The notes under the pieces are model-generated. The model had not been told where the DNA came from. It made no database searches and saw only the letters and a list, made by a program, of their open reading frames with translations. Below are positions 1 through 8,175 of a stretch of DNA of 64,000 bases, in pieces. Each line of letters begins with the position of its first letter. Position 1 is the stretch's first letter. The translations under genes and the position numbers were made by a program. This DNA comes from Fredinandcohnia humi (GTDB lineage: Bacteria > Bacillota > Bacilli > Bacillales > Bacillaceae_L): assembly GCF_001439915.1 (NCBI RefSeq), contig NZ_LMBW01000002.1, positions 561,748 through 625,747 of the forward strand. The letters are read 5' to 3'.

Positions 1-1478
1 TTCACCCTAATTTTCGGATGCTCATTTTTTGGAACAATGCGATTCCGTATGGCTGTCGTAGCATAAATTTGACAAAGTGGCTGGAGTCTTGGAATGATAT
101 GATACAAAAATTCATACTCAAGTTCCTCATTATGCATGTAATATCCGCCTTCAGTTTTCGAAAAACCACTCTCATCCATGATTTTAAGAATTTCATCCTC
201 TTTTTCGGCATCCCTAATAACCATGGGACCTGTAGGGAGATCCCGATTCTCCAATGGTTGAATGATGATATTTTCATAGTGAAACTCAAGTCCCGCAAGC
301 AACTTATGTCTCAGACGATCCAAATACAGCTTGGCAGCAAGGGGCGTTTTCATAAACTCTTTGGATATAGCTTGGGACATATGGACGGTGCCAATCTTTT
401 TCAGACTTGGTACGATTTTTTTCAGGAAAAAATGGGTCTTCTCCTTTGGAATCGGAATATGATTTGCACCAGGATTTGCGAGCATCTGTTTTAACTCCAA
501 TAATCGGTCACAATCCTCTTCATCGATTTGATAAAGAAGCCCATCACTTAGGACCGTATGATAGGATTTAATAACACTCATTCGATTGAAGCCTTGAATC
601 CTTAACTGATAATCACTTTCATCCCCTTCTTCAAAGGAAAAATGAAGAGGTGGCGGCTCTTGAACAATTTGAAGCCCCTCATAGGAATGACCATTGTTTT
701 CAAGAAAAACGGATGGGCATTTAGAAAACAATGGAATAAGCAACCCCCAAGAAGATGGCGGAATCAGCAGGAGTTCACTGGTAACCTTATAATCGGAATT
801 TCCAGAGAGCATGTCCAGAAAAACCTTTTCATCTTCGGTTACTTTCATTAATTGGTGAAGAAGTGTATCTGCTTCATCTAGAAAACAATGCTGATCTGGG
901 TCATATGTAAATTGGGGAGAAATAAAACTTAGTTTCCCTTGTTTTAAATCATGAAGAAAGTCACGAATATCTTGGACTCTTTTCTGTTCAATATCCATCT
1001 CCACCCCAAATAAGGTTTGCTCATTTGAAACCTTGACGGGTATACATGTGAAACGAACATCTAGGACTTCCCTTTTTTCAAAATGAAGCTGGTGACCACT
1101 TGAACGCGTTGGACGATCTAAAAAAAGTGTCATGAAATCATTTGTCAGGTTTCCGGTTTTGGATGCCACGGTTTCATGGAATTCTGTTGGCTCCTGACTT
1201 TGCTGTTCATGAATCGCAATTAAAACAGCCGCAATATGCTGGCAATCCTTATCAAAATTCGCAAGGGTCGGACAAGTGCATGTAGCGTCTATCTTTCCAT
1301 TTGTATTTTTTTCAATCCTAACGTGAAAGTCCTCTGCACCTTTTACAATCGCCTTGCATTTGTCAGGTCCGTATTCCATAAATGTCACTTTATTTGTTCG
1401 ATAAAAAGCGTCCCCTCTTTTGAAGGAGACGGTACCACACATTTCTTTGATCATTTTATGGTTGATTTTGATATACAT
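1..1478 (-). CDS. SNF2-associated SWIM zinc-finger protein (probable SNF2 helicase), N-terminal part
   Basis: The frame opens at an ATG preceded by AAAGGAG and stays open to the left edge, so about 492 N-terminal residues are visible and the C-terminus is missing. A SWIM zinc finger is seen directly as Cys67-x-Cys69 followed by Cys79-x-His81. The rest fits the SNF2-associated region that precedes the ATPase in the roughly 1,000-residue SNF2-type proteins of Bacillus. No Walker motifs lie in the visible part, so the helicase/ATPase role is inferred from family layout. A stand-alone SWIM protein is the alternative. nfrA lies 30 bp upstream on the same strand. Confidence 0.75.
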   Translation of the reverse strand, partial: MYIKINHKMIKEMCGTVSFKRGDAFYRTNKVTFMEYGPDKCKAIVKGAEDFHVRIEKNTNGKIDATCTCPTLANFDKDCQHIAAVLIAIHEQQSQEPTEFHETVASKTGNLTNDFMTLFLDRPTRSSGHQLHFEKREVLDVRFTCIPVKVSNEQTLFGVEMDIEQKRVQDIRDFLHDLKQGKLSFISPQFTYDPDQHCFLDEADTLLHQLMKVTEDEKVFLDMLSGNSDYKVTSELLLIPPSSWGLLIPLFSKCPSVFLENNGHSYEGLQIVQEPPPLHFSFEEGDESDYQLRIQGFNRMSVIKSYHTVLSDGLLYQIDEEDCDRLLELKQMLANPGANHIPIPKEKTHFFLKKIVPSLKKIGTVHMSQAISKEFMKTPLAAKLYLDRLRHKLLAGLEFHYENIIIQPLENRDLPTGPMVIRDAEKEDEILKIMDESGFSKTEGGYYMHNEELEYEFLYHIIPRLQPLCQIYATTAIRNRIVPKNEHPKIRV

Positions 1479-1508
1479 GGGTTCCGCTCCTTTCTATTTA
1501 TAAGGGTA

Positions 1509-2258
1509 TTACTTTTGGTTAAATCCTTGTTTCTTCACAAAATCCTTTATATACATTCGTTTTGGATTTTCAAGCATGTTTGCCATCTGACCCGTCCATG
1601 TATCTGAGCGTTTTCCCTTTGTACGTTGTGTATAATAATCGGAAATTGTTTGATTGTAGGTTGCTAACCCTTGTTTAAATATGCCCTCATTTTGCTGATA
1701 TTCGTCTTCATGATACATATGCTCGAATGGAAGTCGCGGCTTTTGATCAGGCATTTGCGCCGGGTAACCTACAGCCATCCCGAAAAGTGGAATCACAAAT
1801 GGAGGGATATTTAAAATTTCACAAACCTCGTCTAGATTATTGCGTAAGCCACCAATATAGCAAGCACCTAAGCCCATTGATTCTGCTGCAAGTACAGCAT
1901 TTTGAGCGGCTAAGGCGGCGTCAATTGTCGTAACCATAAACTTCTCCGTACTCTCCAAAGAGGTTGATAAGTCCTTTTCCTCTATTTCGCTAATGACTTG
2001 GTGACGATGAAGGTCACCACAAAACACAAAGAAATGCCCATTTTCAGCAACATAGGCTTGATTCCCAACAATCTCAGCAAGCTTTTGCTTTTTATTTGGA
2101 TCCTTAACCCCAATAATCGAATAAGCTTGGATAAAACTAGAAGTTGATGCTGCTTGGGCGCATTCAACAATCGTACGGATTTGTTCGTCTGTTAATAATT
2201 TCTCTTCAAATTTACGAATCGAACGATGATTCATAATCGTTTCAATAACTGAATTCAT
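1509..2258 (-). CDS. nfrA: NADPH-dependent FMN oxidoreductase / nitroreductase
   Basis: 249 residues, the usual length for NfrA-type flavin reductases of Bacillus. The N-terminal His-Arg-Ser-Ile-Arg (residues 11-15), the Ala-Ser-Thr-Ser-Ser stretch near residue 37 and the Gly-Leu-Gly-Ala-Cys-Tyr-Ile-Gly-Gly-Leu segment near residue 130 are typical of FMN-binding nitroreductase folds that use NADPH to reduce FMN, nitro compounds or quinones in the cytosol. It starts at ATG after an AGGTTACC-like box. It sits between rnz and the SNF2-like gene, all on the minus strand, and gaps of 24-30 bp allow co-transcription. Confidence 0.9.
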   Translation of the reverse strand: MNSVIETIMNHRSIRKFEEKLLTDEQIRTIVECAQAASTSSFIQAYSIIGVKDPNKKQKLAEIVGNQAYVAENGHFFVFCGDLHRHQVISEIEEKDLSTSLESTEKFMVTTIDAALAAQNAVLAAESMGLGACYIGGLRNNLDEVCEILNIPPFVIPLFGMAVGYPAQMPDQKPRLPFEHMYHEDEYQQNEGIFKQGLATYNQTISDYYTQRTKGKRSDTWTGQMANMLENPKRMYIKDFVKKQGFNQK

Positions 2259-2282
2259 TGGTAACCTCCAGTTTGGTTGTTT

Positions 2283-3215
2283 TTATTCGTTTTGGCTTAA
2301 TTTAATTTCGAACTTCAAGAAATCTTTTGCCATATATGTATGTTGAAAAATTTGCTGGGCTTCTTCAAGGAGCTTCTGACTTTCATCCCCCTGATACCTT
2401 GAACTAATATGCGTCAAAATCAACTTTTTCACCCCGGCTTGTTTTGCAACATCCGCTGCTTGTGCAGTCGTGGAGTGAAAATAATCATGGGCCAAACCTG
2501 CTTCATTTGAACTAAAGGTTGCTTCATGAATAAGAAGATCTGCATCTTTTGCAAGTTCAATGCTTTCCTTAACGTAGCGAGTATCACCTAAAATAGTCAC
2601 AATACGTCCCTTTTTAGCCGGACCAATATATTCTTCACCATTTATTTTACGTCCATCCTCGAGAATGACCGTTTGACCTTCTTTAATTTTTTGATAGATG
2701 GGTCCTGGCTTGATCCCTTCGGTTGAAAGCTTATCTACCAGCAATGTTCCGGGCAAGTCTTTTTCAACAATGCGATACCCATAGGATTGAATCCCATGCT
2801 CTAACACCTTTGCAGTCACACAAAATTGATCATCCTCAAAAATCATCCCTTCTTCGATTTCAACCACTTCAAGAGGATAGCGAATATGGGTCGTACTAAC
2901 GGTTAATGAGGTTTCAATAAATGCTTTTATACCCTTAGGACCATAGACGGTTAATAAGGAATCTCCCCCCTGAAAGGAGCGACTTCCTAAAAAGCCAGGC
3001 AATCCAAAAATATGGTCACCATGTAAATGGGTAATAAAAACCTTCTCAATTTTCCCTGGTTTTATTGATGTATATAAAATTTGGTGCTGCGTTGCCTCCC
3101 CGCAATCAAACAACCAGGAGGCCCTGCGTTCATCAAGCAATTGTAAGGCAATTGAAGTAACATTCCGTTCTTTTGCAGGTACCCCTGCACCCGTTCCTAA
3201 AAATACGACTTCCAC
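2283..3215 (-). CDS. rnz: Ribonuclease Z
   Basis: 310 residues. This metallo-beta-lactamase fold endonuclease matures tRNA 3' ends. The zinc-binding motif His-Leu-His-Gly-Asp-His is present near residues 63-68, followed by further metal ligands (Gly-Asp-Thr near residue 212 and the Ile-Leu-Thr-His-Ile-Ser block near residue 270). The length matches Bacillus RNase Z (about 307 residues). It is divergent from zwf, as in B. subtilis. It shares the roughly 250-bp intergenic region with zwf, where I see no additional gene. Confidence 0.95.
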   Translation of the reverse strand: MEVVFLGTGAGVPAKERNVTSIALQLLDERRASWLFDCGEATQHQILYTSIKPGKIEKVFITHLHGDHIFGLPGFLGSRSFQGGDSLLTVYGPKGIKAFIETSLTVSTTHIRYPLEVVEIEEGMIFEDDQFCVTAKVLEHGIQSYGYRIVEKDLPGTLLVDKLSTEGIKPGPIYQKIKEGQTVILEDGRKINGEEYIGPAKKGRIVTILGDTRYVKESIELAKDADLLIHEATFSSNEAGLAHDYFHSTTAQAADVAKQAGVKKLILTHISSRYQGDESQKLLEEAQQIFQHTYMAKDFLKFEIKLSQNE

Positions 3216-3399
3216 TTGAGAAATCCTCCAATTTAAAAGATAAATTTATTACGTTTTCCTTTTGTTGTCCATTCACTTACTATATCATATTCTGGCTTTT
3301 GTTTTCATTATACAAGCGCCTTGACCTTGATCGTAAACGAATATCAGTTCATTGTTAAGGCATACTTTTAAAGGATATGAAAAAATTCATACGAATTAG

Positions 3400-3428
3400 T
3401 TGATTTACTAAACAAAAAAGGATACATT
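3400..3428 (+). promoter_or_regulatory. Sigma-A type promoter of zwf
   Basis: TTGATT (-35) and TACATT (-10) are separated by exactly 17 bp and lie 40 bp ahead of the zwf start. This is sequence match only. The rest of the 3216-3468 gap is AT-rich and must also hold the rnz promoter on the other strand. Confidence 0.55.
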
Positions 3429-3468
3429 AAATAAATATTAACATTGCGTGGAAAAGTGGGGGATTAAT

Positions 3469-4956
3469 ATGACAAATACAGCACCAAAATCAATTGTGAT
3501 TATATTTGGAGCAACTGGTGATTTGGCGAATCGAAAGCTTTATCCTTCTATCTATAATCTTTATATGAAAGGAAATCTTTCTGAGGATTTTGCAGTAATC
3601 GGTGTGGCCAGACGCCCATTAAAAAATGAAGAATTCCAACAAAACGTAAGAAATTCGGTTGCTGGACGATTTGACCAACCACGAGAAGATATCGACAAGT
3701 TCTCAAAACATTTTTACTACCATCCTTTTAATGTGAATGATAGTGCTTCTTATAGAGAGTTAAAAGGTATTGCAGAGGAATTGGATTCAACCTATAACAC
3801 AGGTGGGAACAGAATCTTCTATTTAGCGATGGCTCCGGAATTTTTTGGAACAATTGCTCTCAATTTAAAATCAGAAGGGTTAACTTCAACAGAAGGTTAC
3901 ACAAGACTTGTCATTGAAAAACCATTTGGACATAACCTACCTTCTGCAAAACAATTAAATGAACAGCTTCGCCATGCGTTTTCAGAGGATGAAATTTACC
4001 GAATTGACCATTATTTAGGTAAGGAAATGGTCCAAAACATTGAAGTGATCCGTTTTGCGAATGCAATATTCGAACCACTTTGGAACAATCGATACATATC
4101 CAATATCCAGGTCACTTCAAGTGAGACACTTGGTGTGGAAGACCGTGGCGGCTATTATGAAAAATCAGGCGCGCTTCGTGACATGGTTCAAAACCATATG
4201 CTGCAAATGGTTGCCCTATTAGCGATGGAACCGCCGATTAAATTAAACACTGACGAGATTCGTAGTGAGAAAATAAAGGTTTTACGTGCCCTTCGACCAT
4301 TGGAAGAGGAAGATGTTAAAAAATCCTTCGTAAGAGGTCAATATGATGGCGGTACATTAAATGGAAAACAGCTTCCGGGTTACCGGGAAGAAGAGAAAGT
4401 AGACCCAGCGTCAAATACGGCTACATTTGTTGCCGGTAAGCTTTTAATCGATAACTTCAGATGGGCCGGTGTTCCATTCTATATCCGTACCGGTAAAAGA
4501 ATGAAGGAAAAATCCACAAAGATTGTTGTTCAATTTAAAGACATTCCGATGGATTTATACTATAAAGAGGATAATGAACGTCAAAATCCTAACCTGCTTG
4601 TCATTAATATCCAACCGGATGAGGGTATCACACTTTATTTAAATGCGAAAAGACCAGGACAAAATACGATGACATTACCTGTTAAGCTTGATTATTGCAA
4701 TAACTGCATCGATGGCATTAATACACCAGAGGCGTATGAAAAGCTTATTTATGACTGTATGATGGGTGATACAACAAACTTCGCTCACTGGGATGAAGTT
4801 GCCCTTTCATGGCGTTACGTAGACTCCATTTCAAAGGTTTGGGAAAATCAAATTGCAACTGAGTTTCCTAATTACCCTTCCGGTTCGAACGGTCCAAAGG
4901 CAGCCGATGAATTATTGGCTGAGCATGGATTCCACTGGTGGTCAGTGGAAGACTAA
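3469..4956 (+). CDS. zwf: Glucose-6-phosphate 1-dehydrogenase
   Basis: First step of the oxidative pentose phosphate pathway: glucose 6-phosphate plus NADP to 6-phosphogluconolactone. The Rossmann motif Gly-Ala-Thr-Gly-Asp-Leu is near the N-terminus, the substrate motif Arg-Ile-Asp-His-Tyr-Leu-Gly-Lys is near residue 180, and a long G6PDH C-terminal domain follows. I chose the ATG at 3469 (495 residues) over an upstream GTG at 3448 because a GGGGG box lies 6 bp before it and homologues start with a similar short tail. Oddity: gndA, the next enzyme of the pathway, which I expect beside zwf, is absent here. Confidence 0.95.
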   Translation: MTNTAPKSIVIIFGATGDLANRKLYPSIYNLYMKGNLSEDFAVIGVARRPLKNEEFQQNVRNSVAGRFDQPREDIDKFSKHFYYHPFNVNDSASYRELKGIAEELDSTYNTGGNRIFYLAMAPEFFGTIALNLKSEGLTSTEGYTRLVIEKPFGHNLPSAKQLNEQLRHAFSEDEIYRIDHYLGKEMVQNIEVIRFANAIFEPLWNNRYISNIQVTSSETLGVEDRGGYYEKSGALRDMVQNHMLQMVALLAMEPPIKLNTDEIRSEKIKVLRALRPLEEEDVKKSFVRGQYDGGTLNGKQLPGYREEEKVDPASNTATFVAGKLLIDNFRWAGVPFYIRTGKRMKEKSTKIVVQFKDIPMDLYYKEDNERQNPNLLVINIQPDEGITLYLNAKRPGQNTMTLPVKLDYCNNCIDGINTPEAYEKLIYDCMMGDTTNFAHWDEVALSWRYVDSISKVWENQIATEFPNYPSGSNGPKAADELLAEHGFHWWSVED

Positions 4957-4972
4957 ACAATGTAAAAAGACT

Positions 4973-5006
4973 AAGACCCCTTCTCTAACCTGAGTTGGGG
5001 TCTTTA
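4973..5006. terminator. Bidirectional terminator between zwf and dinB
   Basis: Eight-base stem AAGACCCC / GGGGTCTT with a 16-base loop. T-rich tracts lie on both sides. It sits between the convergent zwf and dinB genes and overlaps the last base of dinB. Confidence 0.75.
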
Positions 5007-6257
5007 ATCACTTAAAAAGTCCTTCTCGAAGCTTGTTCCATGTTCATTGTTTCGAGGATTTTTATCTTTTGGAAGCTTGATTCCATTCGAAAGAATCTCG
5101 TTTCCATACTTGCCTTTCAACTCGTCAATCACCTTGAATAAAGGTTCTTTTTTTGCTTCTTTTTCATAGGAAAACAGATCAAGCTGTTTAAATGCCTCAT
5201 GTTTATCAACCAATTCCTGGGCTGTTACACCCAATAGACGAATCGCTTCCCCATTCCAATGTTTCTTCCAAAGATGCTTGGCAGCCTGAAAAATTTCTTT
5301 ATCCTGATCAATTGGATTTTCAAGCTTTCTGCTTCTCGTTACCGTTTTTCGATCTGCATAGCGAATCATCAACTGGACATTATTCGATAACATGTCCTTT
5401 CGCCTTATACGTGACCCGACGGAGTTTGATAATCTTTTTATAACACCTAGAAGTTGCTCCTCATCTGTGGAGTCATATGGTAATGTTGTCGAATTCCCGA
5501 TGCTTTTAAACACCGAAATGGAATCTGGATCAACAGGTCTATTGTCGATTCCATTCGCCCGTTGCTTAATCCTCGCACCATTTATACCTAGCAAATGCTT
5601 TAATTGAATATCATTGCCTTCTGCAAGGTTGCCAATTGTTTTAATATTGATTGTGGCCAATTTCTCAGCTGTTTTCGATCCAACTCCATGCATTTCCCCG
5701 ACTGGCAATGGCCAAAGGACGGTAGGAACATCTCGTTTCCGTAAGACCGTAATTCCTAACGGCTTTTTCATATCTGATGCCATTTTTGCTAGAAATTTAT
5801 TTGGTGCAATTCCAATACTACAAGGGAGAAGAAGGGTCTTTCGTACCGTTTCTTGAATCGAAGTCGCAATTTCAATTGGAGAACCTTTTTCATAGCAATC
5901 TGTTATATCAAGATAGCCTTCATCTATTGAAACAGGTTCGACTAGGTCCGTATATGAACGAAGAATATCGAACATTGCAAGTGAGGCGCTCCGATAGCGT
6001 TCGAAATTCGGTTTACGGACGATGAGATTTGGGCATTTTTTTTTGGCTTCCCATAAGGGCATCGTCGTTTTCACCCCAAATGCGCGTGCCTCATAGCTGC
6101 ATGTTACAATAATGCCCCTTCGCTCTTCAGGATTCCCAGCAATGGCTAGAGGCTTCCCCTTTAAAGAAGGGTCATAGGCAATTTCGACGGACGCATAGAA
6201 GCTATTCATGTCCACATGTAAAATAACCTTTCCGTTCTTCGGATACATTTTTTTCAT
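5004..6257 (-). CDS. dinB: DNA polymerase IV (Y-family, translesion)
   Basis: 417 residues. The palm motifs are visible: His-Val-Asp-Met-Asn-Ser-Phe-Tyr-Ala-Ser near residue 14 and Ser-Ile-Asp-Glu-Gly-Tyr-Leu-Asp near residue 109, which carry the catalytic acidic residues. Helix-hairpin-helix (Val-Gly-Ser-Lys-Thr) and little-finger regions follow. Gln-Leu-Asp-Leu-Phe near residue 370 is a beta-clamp binding motif. It copies damaged templates at low fidelity. The position next to zwf and rnz corresponds to yqjH (polYA) in B. subtilis. Confidence 0.94.
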   Translation of the reverse strand: MKKMYPKNGKVILHVDMNSFYASVEIAYDPSLKGKPLAIAGNPEERRGIIVTCSYEARAFGVKTTMPLWEAKKKCPNLIVRKPNFERYRSASLAMFDILRSYTDLVEPVSIDEGYLDITDCYEKGSPIEIATSIQETVRKTLLLPCSIGIAPNKFLAKMASDMKKPLGITVLRKRDVPTVLWPLPVGEMHGVGSKTAEKLATINIKTIGNLAEGNDIQLKHLLGINGARIKQRANGIDNRPVDPDSISVFKSIGNSTTLPYDSTDEEQLLGVIKRLSNSVGSRIRRKDMLSNNVQLMIRYADRKTVTRSRKLENPIDQDKEIFQAAKHLWKKHWNGEAIRLLGVTAQELVDKHEAFKQLDLFSYEKEAKKEPLFKVIDELKGKYGNEILSNGIKLPKDKNPRNNEHGTSFEKDFLSD

Positions 6258-6298
6258 GATTCACACTTCCCAACTAATCCTATCACTAGTTTACCATA

Positions 6299-6324
6299 GA
6301 AAAAGCCACCTATTCTTGGTGGCT
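6299..6324 (-). terminator. Terminator of the cheW-like gene
   Basis: Stem AGCCACC / GGTGGCT with a 7-base loop followed, on the minus strand, by TTTTT. The right arm is inside the last codons of the cheW-like gene, so the stop codon lies within the hairpin. Confidence 0.8.
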
Positions 6325-6774
6325 GTGAATGTGTTCCTCTATTGTATCGAATCCTTCTAAACCATCAAACAGTTTTGCTGGGTCTAATAATGTAATCATT
6401 CTTTCCTCCAAAGTCGCAACTCCGGTAATATATGGGGAAAGCTGATAAGTTAAGTTTAGTTGTTTCAATTGATTTTTGGGGATATCGATTATTTCTCTTG
6501 CGTCATCGACAAGTAATCCAACAGACATTTTAGCTGTTTTTACAACGATGATCTTTGTTTTCTCGGTAGCAACTATTGCTCTATTAAATAAAATGATTCC
6601 AATATCCACGATTGGAATTAATTCATCGCGGATAGAAAGAACACCCAGCATATAATTTGGCATTTGCGGAATGGCATTAAGCTGCTGTGTCTTTTCTATT
6701 GAAATCACATTTAAAACCGGGACACCAAATTCCTCATTACCTGCTGAAAATACAACAACTTTTTGGTCCTTCAT
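6310..6774 (-). CDS. CheW-like chemotaxis adaptor, orphan
   Basis: 154 residues forming a single CheW domain. Hydrophobic strand pattern Val-Val-Val-Phe-Ser near residue 5, Pro-Asn-Tyr-Met-Leu-Gly-Val near residue 38 and Pro-Ile-Val-Asp near residue 53 are typical of CheW, which couples receptors to CheA. The start at 6774 is preceded by AGGGGTGA at 8 bp; a longer frame starting at 6822 would overlap the upstream gene. No CheA, receptor or flagellar gene is nearby. It follows the peptidase gene by 16 bp and ends in its own terminator, so it may be co-transcribed with that gene. The partner is unknown. Confidence 0.85.
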   Translation of the reverse strand: MKDQKVVVFSAGNEEFGVPVLNVISIEKTQQLNAIPQMPNYMLGVLSIRDELIPIVDIGIILFNRAIVATEKTKIIVVKTAKMSVGLLVDDAREIIDIPKNQLKQLNLTYQLSPYITGVATLEERMITLLDPAKLFDGLEGFDTIEEHIHSHQE

Positions 6775-6790
6775 AAAACGTTCACCCCTA

Positions 6791-7909
6791 CTATTTTGCA
6801 ACTTCTTCAACAATCGCAACAATTAGTTCCGCTGTTTTAACAAGTTCTTCAATTGGCATTCTTTCATTTGTTGTGTGAATTTCTTCATAGCCAACAGCAA
6901 GATTCACTGTAGGGATGCCATGTCCTGCAATGACGTTCGCATCACTGCCGCCACCGCTTTGTTGTAGTTCACTTTGGCGTCCAATTCGTGCAACAGCTCG
7001 TTTTGCAACCTCAACCACATGGTCACCATCCTCAAATTTAAAGCCTGGATACATGACTGTGATCTCAACCTCTGCTCTTCCACCCATTTCAGCAGAAACG
7101 GATTCAAACGCTTCTTTCATTTTTTGAACCTGATTTTCCATTTTTTCTGTAAGTAAAGAACGTGCTTCAGCCAAAATTTCAACATGGTCGCAGACGATAT
7201 TCGTTTGCGTTCCACCTTCAAAACGTCCGATATTAGCCGTTGTTTCGTCATCAATACGACCCAAAGGCATTCTCGAAATTGCTTTTGCAGCCATGGTAAT
7301 CGCTGAAACTCCTTTTTCAGGGGCAACTCCTGCATGGGCTGTTTTCCCGATAATCGTTGCTTTAACCTTTGCTTGTGTCGGTGCAGCCACAATAATGTTA
7401 CCAACCTTACCATCACTATCAAGCGCATAGCCGTATTTTGCTGTGATCATGGAGCGGTCTAGGGCTTTAGCTCCCATGAGCCCGGATTCTTCTCCAGCTG
7501 TAATAATAAATTCTAGTTTACCATGTGGTATTTGATTTTCCTTCAGAACGCGAATGGCTTCAAACATTGCAGATAGCCCTGCTTTATCATCTGCACCTAA
7601 AATGGTTGTTCCGTCTGAGACAATATAACCATCCTTGATGGAAGGCTTAATGCCCTTACCAGGCACAACTGTATCCATATGGGATGTAAAGTAAATGGTA
7701 TCCACATCATTTTTTGTTCCTTCAAGGGTACAAATTAAATTCCCCGCACCATGCCCTGTTTGACCAGTTGTGTCATCCTCGACAACATGCACACCTAAGG
7801 CAGTGAATTTTTCTGTTAAAACCTTAGCAATTTCTGTTTCGAATTTTGTTTCGGAGTCTACCTGCACTAACTCTAAAAATTCATTGACAAGTCTATCCTG
7901 ATTAATCAT
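6791..7909 (-). CDS. M20 family peptidase (tripeptidase T-like, YqjE)
   Basis: 372 residues from the ATG at 7909, which has a GGAGG box; the longer frame to 7972 lacks one. M20 di-zinc peptidase features are visible: Ser-His-Met-Asp-Thr-Val near residue 75, Gly-Ala-Asp-Asp-Lys-Ala-Gly near 104 and the Gly-Glu-Glu-Ser-Gly motif near 138, which supply the metal ligands and general base. The dimerisation domain runs from about residue 175. The length equals YqjE of B. subtilis. It probably trims peptides from the N-terminus in the cytosol. The exact substrate is not predictable. Confidence 0.88.
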   Translation of the reverse strand: MINQDRLVNEFLELVQVDSETKFETEIAKVLTEKFTALGVHVVEDDTTGQTGHGAGNLICTLEGTKNDVDTIYFTSHMDTVVPGKGIKPSIKDGYIVSDGTTILGADDKAGLSAMFEAIRVLKENQIPHGKLEFIITAGEESGLMGAKALDRSMITAKYGYALDSDGKVGNIIVAAPTQAKVKATIIGKTAHAGVAPEKGVSAITMAAKAISRMPLGRIDDETTANIGRFEGGTQTNIVCDHVEILAEARSLLTEKMENQVQKMKEAFESVSAEMGGRAEVEITVMYPGFKFEDGDHVVEVAKRAVARIGRQSELQQSGGGSDANVIAGHGIPTVNLAVGYEEIHTTNERMPIEELVKTAELIVAIVEEVAK

Positions 7910-7941
7910 AGTATGTACCTCCAAGATGTATAGGTTAATGT

Positions 7942-8126
7942 GAAAAGCGCAAGCGCCTTGAAAGAGGAACATCGACTAACTACTGCCACTTCCTGTGGCA
8001 AACGTCGATGTCAGCACCTCCTGTGCAAGTCCGACAAGCACAAGAAAAGATGGCTAGAAGGTTGTTCTTTAACCTTCTTGACAGATTGGCTTGTGACCTC
8101 GAGGGGCTAGGCTGCTTGCGCTAGAC
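7942..8126 (-). repeat. Dispersed structured repeat, family 1, divergent copy
   Basis: About 185 bp with complementary ends (GCGCAAGC...GCTTGCGC) and two internal hairpins, GAAGGTT/AACCTTC and GCCAC/GTGGC. Read on the minus strand, the order of hairpins and the shared words CTTGTCG and AAGCCAAT match the copies at 26.7 kb and 48.7 kb, while the stem sequences differ in a compensating way. It fills the gap between mmdA and the M20 peptidase gene. Confidence 0.7.
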
Positions 8127-8175
8127 CTTTGAAATTAGCCTATCATAATATCATCAAAAATCAAATATGTTTACC

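Noticed and set aside
18-851. Plus-strand open frames near the left edge
   Set aside because: They are shadows of the SNF2-associated gene on the minus strand, which stays open through the edge.
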